Assembly (NCBI RefSeq): GCF_000003815.2
Contig: NC_049979.1
Span: forward strand, 30,972,580 to 31,036,579
Source: Branchiostoma floridae
Taxonomy: Eukaryota > Chordata > Leptocardii > Amphioxiformes > Branchiostomatidae
Length of the DNA: 64,000 nt
Direction of reading: 5' to 3'
Part shown: piece after piece, positions 35,431-46,330 of the stretch
Numbering within the stretch: position 1 is the first letter of the stretch
How the letters are laid out: every line of letters begins with the position of its first letter
The notes under the pieces: generated by a model
What the model was told of the DNA's origin: nothing
What the model saw: the letters and a program-made list of their open reading frames with translations, nothing else
Database searches by the model: none
Made by a program: the position numbers and the translations under genes

Positions 35431-37757
35431 TTTGATTTGATTTGATTTGATTTATTCGGCTGTATAATCATGAGAAATACAGCCAGGGCTACCCAACTAG
35501 CCGGAGGCTATTATCAAGGGCTAGCCCTGGTAACATTACAATATACGTTATACAATGGTATACAGTATACAACAGTATTAACGATACATGTAACTTTGAC
35601 TACAGAGGTGATCCGTGTTTACAGCTTGACTAGCAGTCGTACGATCTAGAATGTCAGTCTATGATACAAATGATACTACTCGGTTATCTATATAAGGCTA
35701 GTTAGTCAGCGATTAACACGTTTGAACGCTACAATGTATACGTAGTTGTTGCCATCAATAGCTACTATCAGTAATACAATGACTATTAGGAAACTTTATC
35801 AAGCGTTTACAGAGTATTTGTTATCAGGCGACGTGCGCAGTCTATTTTTGAAGGAGCTGATGGTGCTAGCTGTACGGGTACTACTGGGGAGAGAGTTCCT
35901 GAGGGAAATTGCTCTGCTGACAAATGTTCTCTGAGATCGTGTAGTCTTGTGTGCAGGAGTAGTCAAATGTTCACTGTTTCTTTGGGGGTAGCGGGAGTCG
36001 ATAGCAGACGTTCGTGCATGAGGAAGCAGACTTTGCAGGTGTGGGGGGCAACGTCCATTCAACAGTTTGTACATGGTTACTGCCGTGTGGAACATTTGCT
36101 TCGGTACTGTAGTGACGGTAGGGATAGTTCGGAGTAGAGACGTTCGTATGAAGGGTACGGTAGTCCGAAGTGGCCACTGATAATCCTGGTGGTTTGATAC
36201 TGGACAGATTCCAGAATCTTTTGGTCACGTTTGGTAAGGCCGGCCCAGACAATGTCAGCATACTCTAGACTTGGTCTTGTGATCATAGTGTATAGCATGA
36301 GAAGTAGATTCTTCGGAATCTTCTTCCGTAGAGCACATAGTAGTACGGATGATCGTCTAGCCTTTGTTGAGATGATCTCTACGTGTGTTGACCAGGACAG
36401 GGTATTTGTGACAGTGACACCTAGGTGTTTATGACTGGTGACAACCTGTAAAACATTTCCTCCTAGGATCACAGGAGGAATCGATTGTGGAAGGGTGCGA
36501 GACGTAATAAACATGACTTTGCACTTGTCTATATTAGCCTCTAGTTTCCATTTTGAAAGCTAGGTTGACACAGAGCTCAACTCACTGTTTAGTGATGCGA
36601 CCACGCGGTCGATAGAGCGGTGGCAATAAGACAGTGATGTATCGTCGGCAAATAGGTTTGTTTGACACTGTGTAAGGCTAGTGGCCAGATCGTTGATGTA
36701 AAGTATAAAAAGTGTCGGTCCGAGGACGGATCCTTGCGGCACTCCGGCTAATGGAGACTTCCATTCGGAGCCTACTCCCTGAATGACGACACGTTGTCGT
36801 CTATCGGAGAGATAGCTGGTGAACCAGTTGAGCATGGGGCCATTAATCCCGTATGTTTTTAATTTAGCAAGAAGTCCTGCGTGCCAGACCTTGTCAAAGG
36901 CCTTTCGGAGGTCAAGAAATACGCAGCCTACAATTTGTCCTCTATCTATGACGTCGGTCCATTCCTCCATTAGTCGACACAGCTGCAGTGCGGTGTTGTC
37001 AAGTGGTCTAAATCCGCTCTGGTGGTCAGTCAGTATCGGATTTATATGGGCAATTAGTCGCTTGTTCACCAGGGTTTCCATAACCTTTGACACTGCGCTC
37101 AGTAGTGATATATATATAGGCCTGTAGTTGTTTTAGAGGTGGCGGCTACCGGCTTTGTGAATGGGGGTTACGTTAGCTTTTTTCCATTCCGAAGGTACCT
37201 GCCCGAGTTGGAGAGATTTGTTATACAGGCAGGTTAGAGGAGCTGAGATCGGATCTGCTACTAGGCGTAAGAGCCTGGGGGATATTTCGTCGGGTCCACA
37301 TGACTTTCCGACTTTCAGAGAACTTAGTTGTTGTCGTACTTCCTCAACTGACAGCTGAACAGAATCCAAGACTGTTCCAGGGACAATTGTCGGGTGGAAT
37401 GTTGGACCTGGGAAATTCCTAGCGGGAAGATCAGTCTGGTTTATGAAGAAATTGTTCAGGGCATTAGCCTTTTCTTCCGGAGTCTCCAGTATGGCTGAAC
37501 CGACTTTAAGAGCTGGGATACCCTTTGAGGTATTTCCCAGAGCAGATTTAGCATATGTGAAGAATCGCCTGGTGTTGCCAGTCTCCACATCATTCACGAG
37601 TTCCTCAATGTAAGGTGACTCGGCCCTTCTTGTGAGTGCAGTCACTAGATTTCTTTGTCGTCTGTAGGTGGCCCACGTTACCTCAGTATTTATCCGTTTC
37701 GCTCTGGAGTGTAGGCTGTGTTTTCTACGGATAGCTGTTTTGATCTCTTTGTTAGAA
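35431..37757 (-). mobile_element. 5'-truncated CR1/L2-type LINE with 9-bp target duplication
   Basis: Minus-strand RT and C-terminal domain flanked by 'gttaaatgg' at 35422-35430 and 37758-37766. From about 37740 to 36080 the coding stays in one frame, broken only by TAA at 37133-37135 and a Trp-to-TAG change at 36560-36562, then shifts frame. Visible motifs: G-K-S-C-G-P-D-E-I-S, then N-N-Y-R-P-I, D-L-R-K-A-F-D-K-V-W, A-G-V-P-Q-G-S-V-L-G-P and the catalytic F-A-D-D (in place of Y-A-D-D), then H-L-G-V-T-V-T and S-L-E-Y-A-D-I-V-W-A. The 3' tail is (AAATC)n read on the minus strand (35431-35455). The endonuclease domain is absent. It is a young-looking but dead copy. Confidence 0.93.
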
Positions 37758-38568
37758 TGTTAAATGGTTAAGGAGTTAGCCTCAAGAGTTTGTTTTAAAA
37801 ACTGCATATTTTGCATGGGGTCCGTCTGGACCCCAGCAGGTACTAACACACACTTCCCTTTATAATTTTTGACAGTATTGTACCAATATTCGTAAAAAAC
37901 TTAGTAGAAGATGTAGCAGATATTGCCTGACAAAGTCACAGAAGGAATTTTTCTTCAGATTAAAAATGTTCAAATGACTGCTCAAAATTTACACCCGAAT
38001 GGGTGTTTGAGGGTTGACACCCACCGCTGCGATATCATATTGGTAGATTCGTCATTTTAGTCGCAAAAGGTCGGATGTAACTAAGCAGTTACACAAAGAT
38101 CTGTAATTTTTTTATAACCTTGATCTTTATAAATTACTAAGTCTTACTTTTCACCACAACTATAGTCCAATCCTCATCAAGAGACTTAGTATTTAACTTG
38201 ATTTTTGATGTCGTCATTACTGTCTTAACACATTAAATGTTATAATTTGATATGCTACCTTATGCTATATGAACGTTTTAACTGTAACTGTATGTTCTTT
38301 CCATGGCTACGAACATCAGAACTTCTGAATGAGATGCCCTCTGTATTGCATTGTTGAAATTTTTCAAACTAATGAAAAGTAAATAGCTCTTGTTGATTAT
38401 ATTACTTTCACGAGATCTTTCGGGGAGATCGTTATGACATCGAACCTGCAGGCATTAGATGAAGCCAATATCAGAGATGCGAAGCCACATGTATCCATCT
38501 AATGATGGATAAAGTTAATATTTTTTGGGTATCTTTTGTCTATCTAAAAAAGGTTTGAAAGACTTTGC

Positions 38569-39346
38569 TTAAGCAGGACAGATGTAAGACAGTTGCAGAT
38601 TCACATGCTCCTTGATAACGTCCTTGGGTGGGTGCATTATAGCATCATGCCACATAGACTCCGACATTTCCCAGACATCTATAATTACAACGTTTAGGTC
38701 TTTCAGTATTTTGTTCACTTCCAACAAAAGTTGGTGGCCATACCAATCGCTGTTTTCTACAAAATGACGGAGCCGATCGTGGTGATTGGTATTACTAGTT
38801 CGCCAGATGACCATTGTGTCTGGATAGCGGCTGTGCAGTCTTTCTATGGCATGACGAATACCCCAGACCCGTGAACGGAATGTTTCTATAGGTTCAGCCA
38901 TATAGTGTGCCCATAACGCTATAACTATCACAACATTCGGACCTCCTACAATTTCATCAATGCCCTCTGCTACATAACTGAGTGTATCTACTTCTATGTT
39001 TTTTACGTCTACGGTTTTCGGAAAGTAATGAAACCTAAATTTCAAGTTAACACTATATTCTCTGCTTACTGATGATGCTCTATTAATAGTGTTACGAACA
39101 TATTCACCGCGATCTAAGCCAATGAATTCTGTTAAATAGGCCCACCACTCCCTGGACGTAGAATCCCCAAAAAATGCAATGTTTTGTTTTGCAGACAATC
39201 TAACATTGATCGAGCTGATGGAAATCGTCTTGTTTGGCATCTCAGACAAAACCAGGTTCCATTGAACCAGTAGCCTTCAGACGCTGTCTCTGGTAGGCGA
39301 GGAGCGCAGAGTGGCAGGGTGCTTCCTGCAACTTTCTTGGTCACAC
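38569..39346 (-). CDS. NXPE-like: NXPE-family PC-esterase, terminal exon, frameshifted
   Basis: The minus-strand exon starts after acceptor 'gggttttccag' at 39346 and stops at 38569-38571. The first frame encodes LPLCAPRLPETASEGYWFN, then GTWFCLRCQTRRFPSARSML, then CLQNKTLHFLG. The second frame continues with GDSTSREWWAYLTEFIG, then YPDTMVIWRTSNTN, SDWYGHQLLLEV, then VIIDVWEMSESMWHDAIMHP and ends VNLQLSYICPA. This is the C-terminal PC-esterase region of NXPE proteins: the nucleophile G-D-S and the D-x-W-E-M...H-P block are both present. The two frames meet in a T6G4 run around 39175, where one base is missing. That is either a sequencing error or a disabling mutation. Upstream neurexophilin-like exons were not found between 39347 and 46900. 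NXPE proteins are secretory-pathway proteins, and one human member has been linked to sialic-acid O-acetylation. The substrate here is unknown. Confidence 0.85.
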
Positions 39347-40427
39347 CTGGAAAACCCAAAATTCCATATAGATATAGACAATAATACAAAACTTGCAACT
39401 TTAAACTTTCTCCACGGTCAAACATTATTTTTTACACTTACATACCTGTAATCCAAAATTGTCTCCATTTAAGTTAATAAAAATCCCTCATTTTTTACGA
39501 ACGAGATAATACAGACAATAGGTGACAACGCCCAAAACAATGCTGAAGTTTTAATGAATTATATTATCAATGTGTGAGAGGGTACCAGGCTGTCAGTATG
39601 TCCATACTTTGTTTTTTTGGCGACGCCTCAGGGGCGACCCAAATGGTATATTATTGTGTTCAGTCTGCAAAAATTCTAGGAATTGAACAGGCATGTGTCC
39701 ACAGGCATGTTTGGAATGGAAGCCTCGAGTTATGTGGAATTTGGGTCATGTCCTAGACAGCTAGGATCAGGAGGACAGGTGGGTCAGAGATCATAGTTGG
39801 TAATTTTCTTGGTCCGAATCACTGCAGGCTCATTTTGTGCCGCCAGCTGTGAGCACCTTCGATCTCCTTGGATCCATTCAATTTCCAGAGTCACAACTCA
39901 ATGCTTAGTCAAAATGTCTATCAATGAGCTGTGAGTTCTGACTTGTTCAAGCCATACACCACAGGTAGACAGAAATACTTCATGTCAAGGTCATAACCTT
40001 AAATGATGGCAAATGGTAATCATATTCAGAGTCACAGAGAAAAATATTCTGTGTCCAATGTAAAATCAATTCAACAAATGCAAGGTTATGTGTGGTGGGT
40101 CGTCAAGCCAGCCACTGGTATTATTCTAGCCTATTGATATCTGATATAATCCAATACAATAGTGAGAAATGTTTCAAACTCTGCTGTGTTTTACTCGTCA
40201 TTATACATTCTTACAATCTTGCATTCCAGGGACATCGGGTGTGTGTCGAGTGTTCGGTGTAATTCATTTGCAATCTGTACCCTGATCGAATAAATACTGT
40301 AACGTTAACGTAAAAGAACCACAGCTCCCAACCCAACGGTGATCAGAATATCTTACACATAACATGGGGAATCTTACTTCATCCAAAGATTAGGTCATGA
40401 ATGCAGGCTGATTCTACATGTTTGTAT

Positions 40428-40575
40428 GTTAGAAATTCAGGCTGAGAGTAGGTCGGGAATGCAGGCTGAAAGTAGGTCGGGAATGCAGGCTGAATGTAGT
40501 TCGGGAATGCAGGCTGAATGTAGGTCGGGAATGCAGACTGATAATATGTCAGGAATGCAGGCTGAAAGGTCGGGA
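40428..40575. repeat. 24-bp minisatellite
   Basis: About six units of 'ggtcgggaatgcaggctgaa' plus four bases, period 24. Since 24 is a multiple of three, the minus strand reads as a repeated 8-residue peptide (PAFPTYxQ), giving an 83-codon open frame at 40379-40630. I treat that ORF as a by-product. The rest of 39350-41690 shows nothing else I recognise. Confidence 0.85.
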
Positions 40576-41695
40576 ATGTAGGCGTTGTGACTTCTGCTTT
40601 TGCCCAAATTATTTCCGTGTAGCTCTGCATATTTGTAAGTGAGCAGTTCAGGTCAACTGACGTTGTTTTGTGTTGTGTATCAAGGTTAGTGATATGCTGT
40701 GGGGGTCAACTCAGACTTAGGAATCAAAGGTTTAATAGCCGGTGATTTAATGGAGCTCATCTGTTTGTTTGTTTTTCTCTTGTACTTTTACAGTACATAC
40801 ATGTAGGTCTTGCAGTTTGTCAGGGTACATTTATTACACTGGCCAATAGGAAAGGAGATGGGAGGTACATTGTACAATCATGAAACTTTTACTGTAGGAG
40901 GTGTTGCATACTTGTTTTACATTATAACTGTTTTACTTACCTGTTGAGAATGCATAATCATTGTTATATCCAAGAGCTCCATACTCTAATCATAGAAAAT
41001 TTAGGTGAAGGTAAACATAATTAGTTACTTATACTACTCATTGCAAAATAATCAACAATAAGAATAACTTAGGAGAGCAATGGAAGTCGTCGCCATGTCA
41101 TTTTTTTCTGAATTGACAATTATGTTATCAATAGATTCGGTAGGTCTTAGTTCAAGCGGGGTAAAACCCCAAATATACGTACATATCTTTAGTTAGTAAA
41201 ATTGCAACCTGTTATTGGTAATCTCATAAATTTGTTAGCTAAGATGTTCATTTACAAAACAAGACAGTCCAGACACTTACGTTCCCAGTTCTTTAAGTAA
41301 GCCCATTTCTTTCAAGAAGTAGTGTATTTAATTGCAACAAGAAGGGAAAATCTTGAGAATATATGATTTATACTTGTTGAAATATGTCACAGTTCAATTT
41401 CCTTTAGAGATATGGTTTGAGACATATGTACCATTAGTTAAGTCGATGTCTTTTTGTGTTGTTTGGTTGGTTCTTCCAAATAAATGGATTTAAAAATTTG
41501 CCAGCAAAGATGGCATATCGATGCTGCAATACAACTTATAAACAGGAAGCATAATGTTTCGCAGCCTCCGTTTGGATAACCCTTAAAATTCAAAATGGGC
41601 ACCGTAATATGTAATACCATAATTTATTGCCTTGAGGACAGAGATGACCTCCAATAAGCTGTCCCCTTCTTAACTATATGAAGGGGGATTGCCCT

Positions 41696-42090
41696 TAACC
41701 CTGTCCAGACTGGGTGGTGGTAAAACTGCCAGCGCCAAATTTGACGTCGTACAACTCCCAAACGGCTTGTGCTAGGACAACCAAACTTAGTATTTTTCTT
41801 AAAATATTGTTTGAAACAACTTACAAAAAAAGTTTTTAATTTTTCGCTTTGCCATGGTAACGGGTTTCTGAAAGGCATATTTTACCAAATTCTCTAAATT
41901 TGATGTAAACAATGGGATTTTGAGATTTTCTTGCTACACTACACTTGTTTTCATATATGTTAATATCTTACATATCTCATTATGATATATATAATATAAT
42001 ATCATATATAATAGCTTTTCATAAATAATGCTGATGAAATGATGTAATTGGTCAGTTCTAAAGATGGCCGACCATATCATGATGGAGTAA
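41696..42090. repeat. TTAA/CCCT element, left half
   Basis: It starts TTAACCCTGTCCAGACTGGG and has the interior marks 'gccatggtaacgggtttctg' and 'aatgggattttgagattttc'. It breaks off near the tandem block at 42085, and no right end was found. Confidence 0.65.
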
Positions 42091-42430
42091 ATGAGTAAGT
42101 ATATTTGTTATAATAAGTTAGTATATTTGTCATGTACGTACGAACATATCTATATGTACATGCAGTGAAACATTGCTTTGGAGTAACTATACGTGTTGCT
42201 CCGGAGTAAAATAAACTGCTCCAGAGTAAAATAAACTGCTCCGGAGTAAAATGAAACTGCTCCGGAGCATACGAGTAAATGAGTAAGTATATTTGTTATA
42301 GGTAAGCATATTTGTCATGTACGTACGAACATATACCGTCTATATGTACATGCAGCGAAGTATTACTTTGGAGTAGCTTCACGTGTTGCTCCGGAGTAAA
42401 AAAAAAACTGCTCCGGAGTAAGCGAGTAAG
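42085..42430. repeat. Duplicated block with CTCCGGAG repeats
   Basis: Two copies of about 150-190 bp ('gagtaaatgagtaagtatat' ... 'catgtacgtacgaacatat' ... 'acatgcag') lie in tandem. Each ends in several 'ctgctccggagtaaaa' units. CTCCGGAG is itself a palindrome. The block sits about 250 bp beyond the 3' end of the zinc-finger ORF. Confidence 0.8.
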
Positions 42431-42677
42431 TATATTCGTGTTAAGTAACGCATACGTATTTGCCATGTACGTGCTTCTTATGTAGGCATATATCAACACA
42501 ACAACACAAAAGACAGTAGTGTACAGTGATCCTGTTTCTTAAGACTTTACTATCACTTGATGTCTTTAAAAAATATATTAAGGAATTCATAACCAACGCA
42601 CATGTCGTCTTATATGTCAAACGTGGTATCACATTAGGAAATAAAACTTGTACTGCAAGCGATATGGCGAGATCACA

Positions 42678-43313
42678 TTACTTCAGGACGAGGTAACCAT
42701 ATTTTTTCATCAATGTCTGTTCTGAGACCCAGTTCTTGCTGTGTACAATCTCGTTACTGTAACGAGGCAACGCAGCGAATTCTATTAGATAAAACTTTTT
42801 GCCAGCGCGCTTCGTCTGTTTGATGACACGTTGGGGAACATCGGCTGGCTGGTGAGGTAGTGCGATGGACCAGTCTCGATAGAGTGTCCACTCCTCTTCG
42901 TCACCGCTGTGGTAGCCGCTGTCGTAGCCGGTACATTCACTTTCATCTGATGAAACCGTCCCGGAGGACACATCTGTCCCTGTATCACTCTCGGAACCAC
43001 TTTGGTCGCTGTCGGTTTCTTCTGTGGAGTCTCCCTGCTCGGAGCCCATCACAGATTCGGCGTCTGAGACGCTTTCTTCATCTTGTGACGCCGTCGAATC
43101 CCCATCTTCCGAACCAACCGTATCCGTGTCGTGTTCAGACGACACGTCGGAGTCGTCGAAAACATCGCGCTCCCGGTAAGAGCCCGTCTCGGCATCAACG
43201 ACGACTTCTCCCGAGGCAACACCTGACTCGTCTCGGTGTTTTCTTTCAAGATGACGCTCGAGGTTGAACGCACGATCAAATTCCCGATCACAAATTTTGC
43301 AGACGTGAGGCAT
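42678..43313 (-). CDS. Single C2H2 zinc-finger protein with long acidic tract
   Basis: Intronless 211-residue ORF. Residues 5-26 form one C2H2 finger (C-x2-C-x12-H-x4-H: C5, C8, H21, H26) at the very N-terminus. Residues about 28-142 are highly acidic and Ser/Asp/Glu-rich with almost no hydrophobic residues, like an activation or histone-binding tail. The last about 70 residues are mixed and basic (RVIKQTKRAGKKFYLIEFAA, then RYSNEIVHSKNWVSEQ), with a pattern weakly like a chromodomain. The GC content is higher than the flanks, and the codons look used, not random. I do not recognise the family. It could be a host DNA-binding protein or a transposon accessory gene. The start is the first ATG, directly before the finger. 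A long inverted repeat lies 45 bp upstream. Confidence 0.7.
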   Translation of the reverse strand: MPHVCKICDREFDRAFNLERHLERKHRDESGVASGEVVVDAETGSYRERDVFDDSDVSSEHDTDTVGSEDGDSTASQDEESVSDAESVMGSEQGDSTEETDSDQSGSESDTGTDVSSGTVSSDESECTGYDSGYHSGDEEEWTLYRDWSIALPHQPADVPQRVIKQTKRAGKKFYLIEFAALPRYSNEIVHSKNWVSEQTLMKKYGYLVLK

Positions 43314-43357
43314 ACTTTTTTTGTTCGGTGGACAGAAGGAAAATGATTAGATATCGA

Positions 43358-43535
43358 TGTGCACACATATATTTGTCGCGCATTTAAGCTTTTAGGGACC
43401 GTACGTTTTACATCCTGTATACACCCTACGTATGCCTTAATTGCATATGAAGCGTAGATCCATACAGGGTGTACGCAAGATGTAAAACGTACGGTCCCTA
43501 AAAGCTTAAATGTGCGACAAATATATGTGTGCACA
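43358..43535. repeat. 178-bp inverted repeat (hairpin or MITE)
   Basis: The left arm 'tgtgcacacatatatttgtc' continues through 'ttttagggaccgtacgtttt', and the right arm is its complement, 'aaaacgtacggtccctaaaa' through 'gacaaatatatgtgtgcaca'. The outer about 55 bp of each arm pair almost perfectly, and the next about 20 bp pair with small gaps, leaving a loop of about 25 bp. No obvious target duplication. Its place just upstream of the zinc-finger ATG puts it in that gene's promoter or 5' UTR. Confidence 0.9.
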
Positions 43536-44161
43536 AAATCTTAACATGTACGACAACTCCGCCATTGTGCTATAACAATTTCTTGAATGCTATTAAAATC
43601 ATTCGCATGCATTTATATTGCGTGAAACTACATATACGGAGCTGTTAGAACTCCCCATAGAGGTCTATACGTTTCGTGAAAGTGTAGTAAATTAAAAGGA
43701 CGATGTGCTAGCTCCATGGAGCTGTATGAGCAATCTTAGGCGCATGATTTTTTGTTAACGCCGTTGACAGCCAGCTCGGGAGAATTCCAAATTGCCTTTT
43801 GTATGCTCCGGTTATTGAACTGATTGACACACTCAAGAGAGATTTTGGCTGGACATGCAGATAATAATACCAGAATACCAGAACAAAGGCCATCGATGGT
43901 AAACAGGGGGGGGTGCTAACACATCATGATGTCCTCGACTACGACTATGAATTGACAGAAAATTTGGGCATTCTTGGTATATCATTTTCGAGTACCTTCT
44001 CAATGTTGGTGGAATTGTTTCAATGTTGGTGTTCAACTAACTGTATTATTACATTAGAAGCGGGATGGCGTAATAAGTGCATTTGCACCTCGGATTTTCC
44101 TACTCTGTACATCCCATTATCCAGTCTGTTCTCATGTTCGGCTATCTGACCCCATATCAAC

Positions 44162-45541
44162 ATGGGAAAAGAGAAAAACGCCGAGAAGTGTACGGGGCCG
44201 ATGCCGGAGCCAGAACCCAAGACAAAGAAGTACAGGACCAGGTCAGGAAACGCCAAGACGAAGCCGTGGAACACACCTACAAAAAGTATTCAGGAGTTCG
44301 AGCAATTCACAGAGGACCACACGAACACCTCCAAAACTAAGGTATGCAGTCTCAAACTTCGTACAACGTCGAAATGGTACGTTGAAAGTATTTTTCCGCA
44401 AGTGAAAGAAGCTCTCAATAAGCTAGTCTGTGAGTCCCTGAGACAAGATGGCGGACATGATAATGAATAATCAGCACCTGGAGGAACCGGAATAATAGAC
44501 AACAACGTTGAAACAATGGAAACCAGTTCTGGCGACGAGGCGTACGCCATGACGGTAGCTGACAATGACTGCCAGGAAAACAATGGAGACCCAAGCCAAA
44601 GTACAACTCCGAAGTCTATTATAGCAGATCCAACAGAAAAGGAAAACAAGACAGACTACGCGACACCAAAGTCTTTTACCTCTCCTACAATCCGCAAGGT
44701 TCTTGGTGGCCTTGAGAACATTATTTTGAGTCCATTTACTAAAGGAAAGAGCAAGGAAGACAGACAAAACGCTGGCCGAACGCGACCCAAGAGGCTCTGT
44801 AAACGCAACCATAAGAGGCGAATTAGGAATGTTCCCTTGTATATTGACACACAAACACAACTTATCAAATACTGGCTTAGACTACGTACCCTACCAAATG
44901 ATAGAATTGTAAAGAAGGTAATACATGATACAGCAGTTGAACAAGAACTAGAATGGATCATACATGTTCTGGACATTTTGTGCAGGAATGGTTTCCAAAT
45001 TGTTTGGTTAAACCCTGCCGTTGATGCCAAACACTTTGGAAACATATTCAAAGAACGTCTTAAAGACGCATTTCTCTCTGGATGGCGACAAGAAGTAAAG
45101 AGTTGTAACAAACTAAAAACTTATTCCCAAATCAAAAGTCAATTTACACTTGAAAATTACTTTTCGTCAGTTCGTAATAAAGCTTTTGCTGTTAACATAA
45201 CCAAATTAAGAATCAGTTCAAACTGCTTGGAAATAGACAAAGGTCGGTACCGTAATGTACCAGCCAACCAGAGGCAATGTCCTTCATGTAAAGATGGTAT
45301 TGAAGATGGATTTTCCCAAGACCTTGCAGTTTCAATCTTACGGACACGGATATCTAAAACACACAGGTATCGACAGAAAAAAATTAGCATTTTTTCCAAA
45401 CCTTTTACTTTAGTACATTTTACAGACACGGCTACTACAAACACAGGTACCGAGGAAAAAAAAAAGATTTTCTCCAAAGATTACATTTTCCATCTAACAG
45501 ACACGACTATTACAAAGATCCAGGTTCCTCGAAAAGAATGA
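44162..45541 (+). mobile_element. Internally deleted LINE: ORF1-like start joined to RT C-terminus
   Basis: One reading frame from ATG 44162 to the stop at 45539, with a single TAA at 44468-44470. The first part (MGKEKNAEKCTGPMPEPEPK, later METSSGDEAYAMTVADN and FTSPTIRKVLGGLENIILSP) is polar, Lys/Glu/Pro-rich and ORF1-like. From about 44810 it changes to the C-terminal domain of a LINE polyprotein: NVPLYIDTQTQLIKYWLRL, then NYFSSVRNKAF, then KLRISSNCLEIDKGRYRNVP and a Cys-x2-Cys (RQCPSCKDG). The endonuclease and RT core are missing between the two parts. The end of the frame runs into a tandem repeat. Confidence 0.75.
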
Positions 45542-45790
45542 TTTTCTCCCAACCTTACATTACATATTTTACAGACACTGCTTTTACAATCATACAGATT
45601 CCAAAAGAAAAAAAAGGAAGATTTATTTTCAAACCTTGCAATTTACGTCTTCAGACACGGTTATTACAAACACACAGGTACTGAGAATGAAAAAAAACGT
45701 GCATTAAAATCTTTCAGACATGGCTATCACAAACACATAGCTTCAGAGTATAAAATATGTATGTATAATTTTTCCAAACCTTGCACTTAA
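45340..45790 (+). repeat. 75-80 bp tandem repeat at the LINE 3' end
   Basis: 'acagacacggctattacaaa' or a close variant recurs at about 45341, 45421, 45496, 45571, 45651 and 45715. Each copy is followed by 'cacacaggtacyga', an A-rich run and 'tttttccaaaccttgca'. The units have diverged 15-30% by eye. The array starts inside the LINE frame just after its Cys-x2-Cys, so the unit derives from that 3' region. Confidence 0.8.
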
Positions 45791-46330
45791 CCCTCAAACC
45801 ACCGTATGGGGTCAAAACTGACCCCAGACGTATATTAATATGTGCCATTATGACATTTCTGGTTCAAAACAAATTTCCTTCCATGAGTTTGTTTGTATAA
45901 TATATGTCTTTTAACTTCTCATACGTTAATACCAAGATTGGCTCATTGTTGATTAAGTTGTCGTAGAAAGTTTATGTATAGTCCAGTGGGGTCAAAACTG
46001 ACCCCAGCATTTTTTAAACAAACTTTTGGAACCAAAGCCTAAACTATCTATCGTAAGATCACGAAATTTTCAGAGAATGATGTACATGTGTAACGAAATT
46101 TTTTGTGTCATTATCATGTTATATGACGACACCATGACGTAATTTAACTTAAATTGGCCGCTATCTTGGATTCTTACTGATGACGTCATCAAATTAGCAT
46201 AAAATATGAATATTGAATCATGAAATTTACGTTGAATTTTATAAGATGTCATGAACAAGTGTGATTTGCAAAGAAAACCTTAAAACTTGAATGTTTGAGC
46301 CAAAATTAGAAAATTGCGTAATAAGGGGGT
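45789..46330 (+). repeat. TTAA/CCCT element, GGGGTCAAAACTGACCCC subfamily
   Basis: It starts TTAACCCTCAAACCACCG. Paired hairpins 'tggggtcaaaactgacccca' lie near 45810 and 45986. It contains the CRE 'tgacgtca' at 46181 and 'ggccgctatcttggattctt'. The right end is unclear. Confidence 0.65.

Larger units (their letters stand above)
33870..38017. mobile_element. TTAA-family element broken by two later insertions
   Basis: It begins TTAACCCTCAAGCAGCCGACC at 33870 and ends TTTGAGGGTTGA at 38017 (the second TTAA mutated). The host sequence resumes at about 34768 ('gaccgagtggggtccaaacg') and again at 37767. It matches the uninterrupted copy at 16921-17944 on both sides of both insertions. The CRE lies at 35286. 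With the insertions removed it would be about 0.95 kb. Confidence 0.8.

Noticed and set aside
40379-40630. Repeat protein with PAFPTY units
   Set aside because: It is a 24-bp minisatellite whose period is a multiple of three. There is no other sign of a gene, and composition outside the array is not coding-like.
42860-43267. 135-codon ORF on the plus strand opposite the zinc-finger gene
   Set aside because: It is an antisense shadow of the Ser/Asp/Glu tract, with Arg/His-rich low-complexity composition and no motif.
43049-43534. 161-codon minus-strand ORF overlapping the zinc-finger gene in another frame
   Set aside because: It runs across the inverted repeat and the shifted frame of the zinc-finger gene. 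The C2H2 frame is far better supported.
44656-45111. 151-codon minus-strand ORF
   Set aside because: It is antisense to the LINE-derived frame, which carries the recognised motifs.
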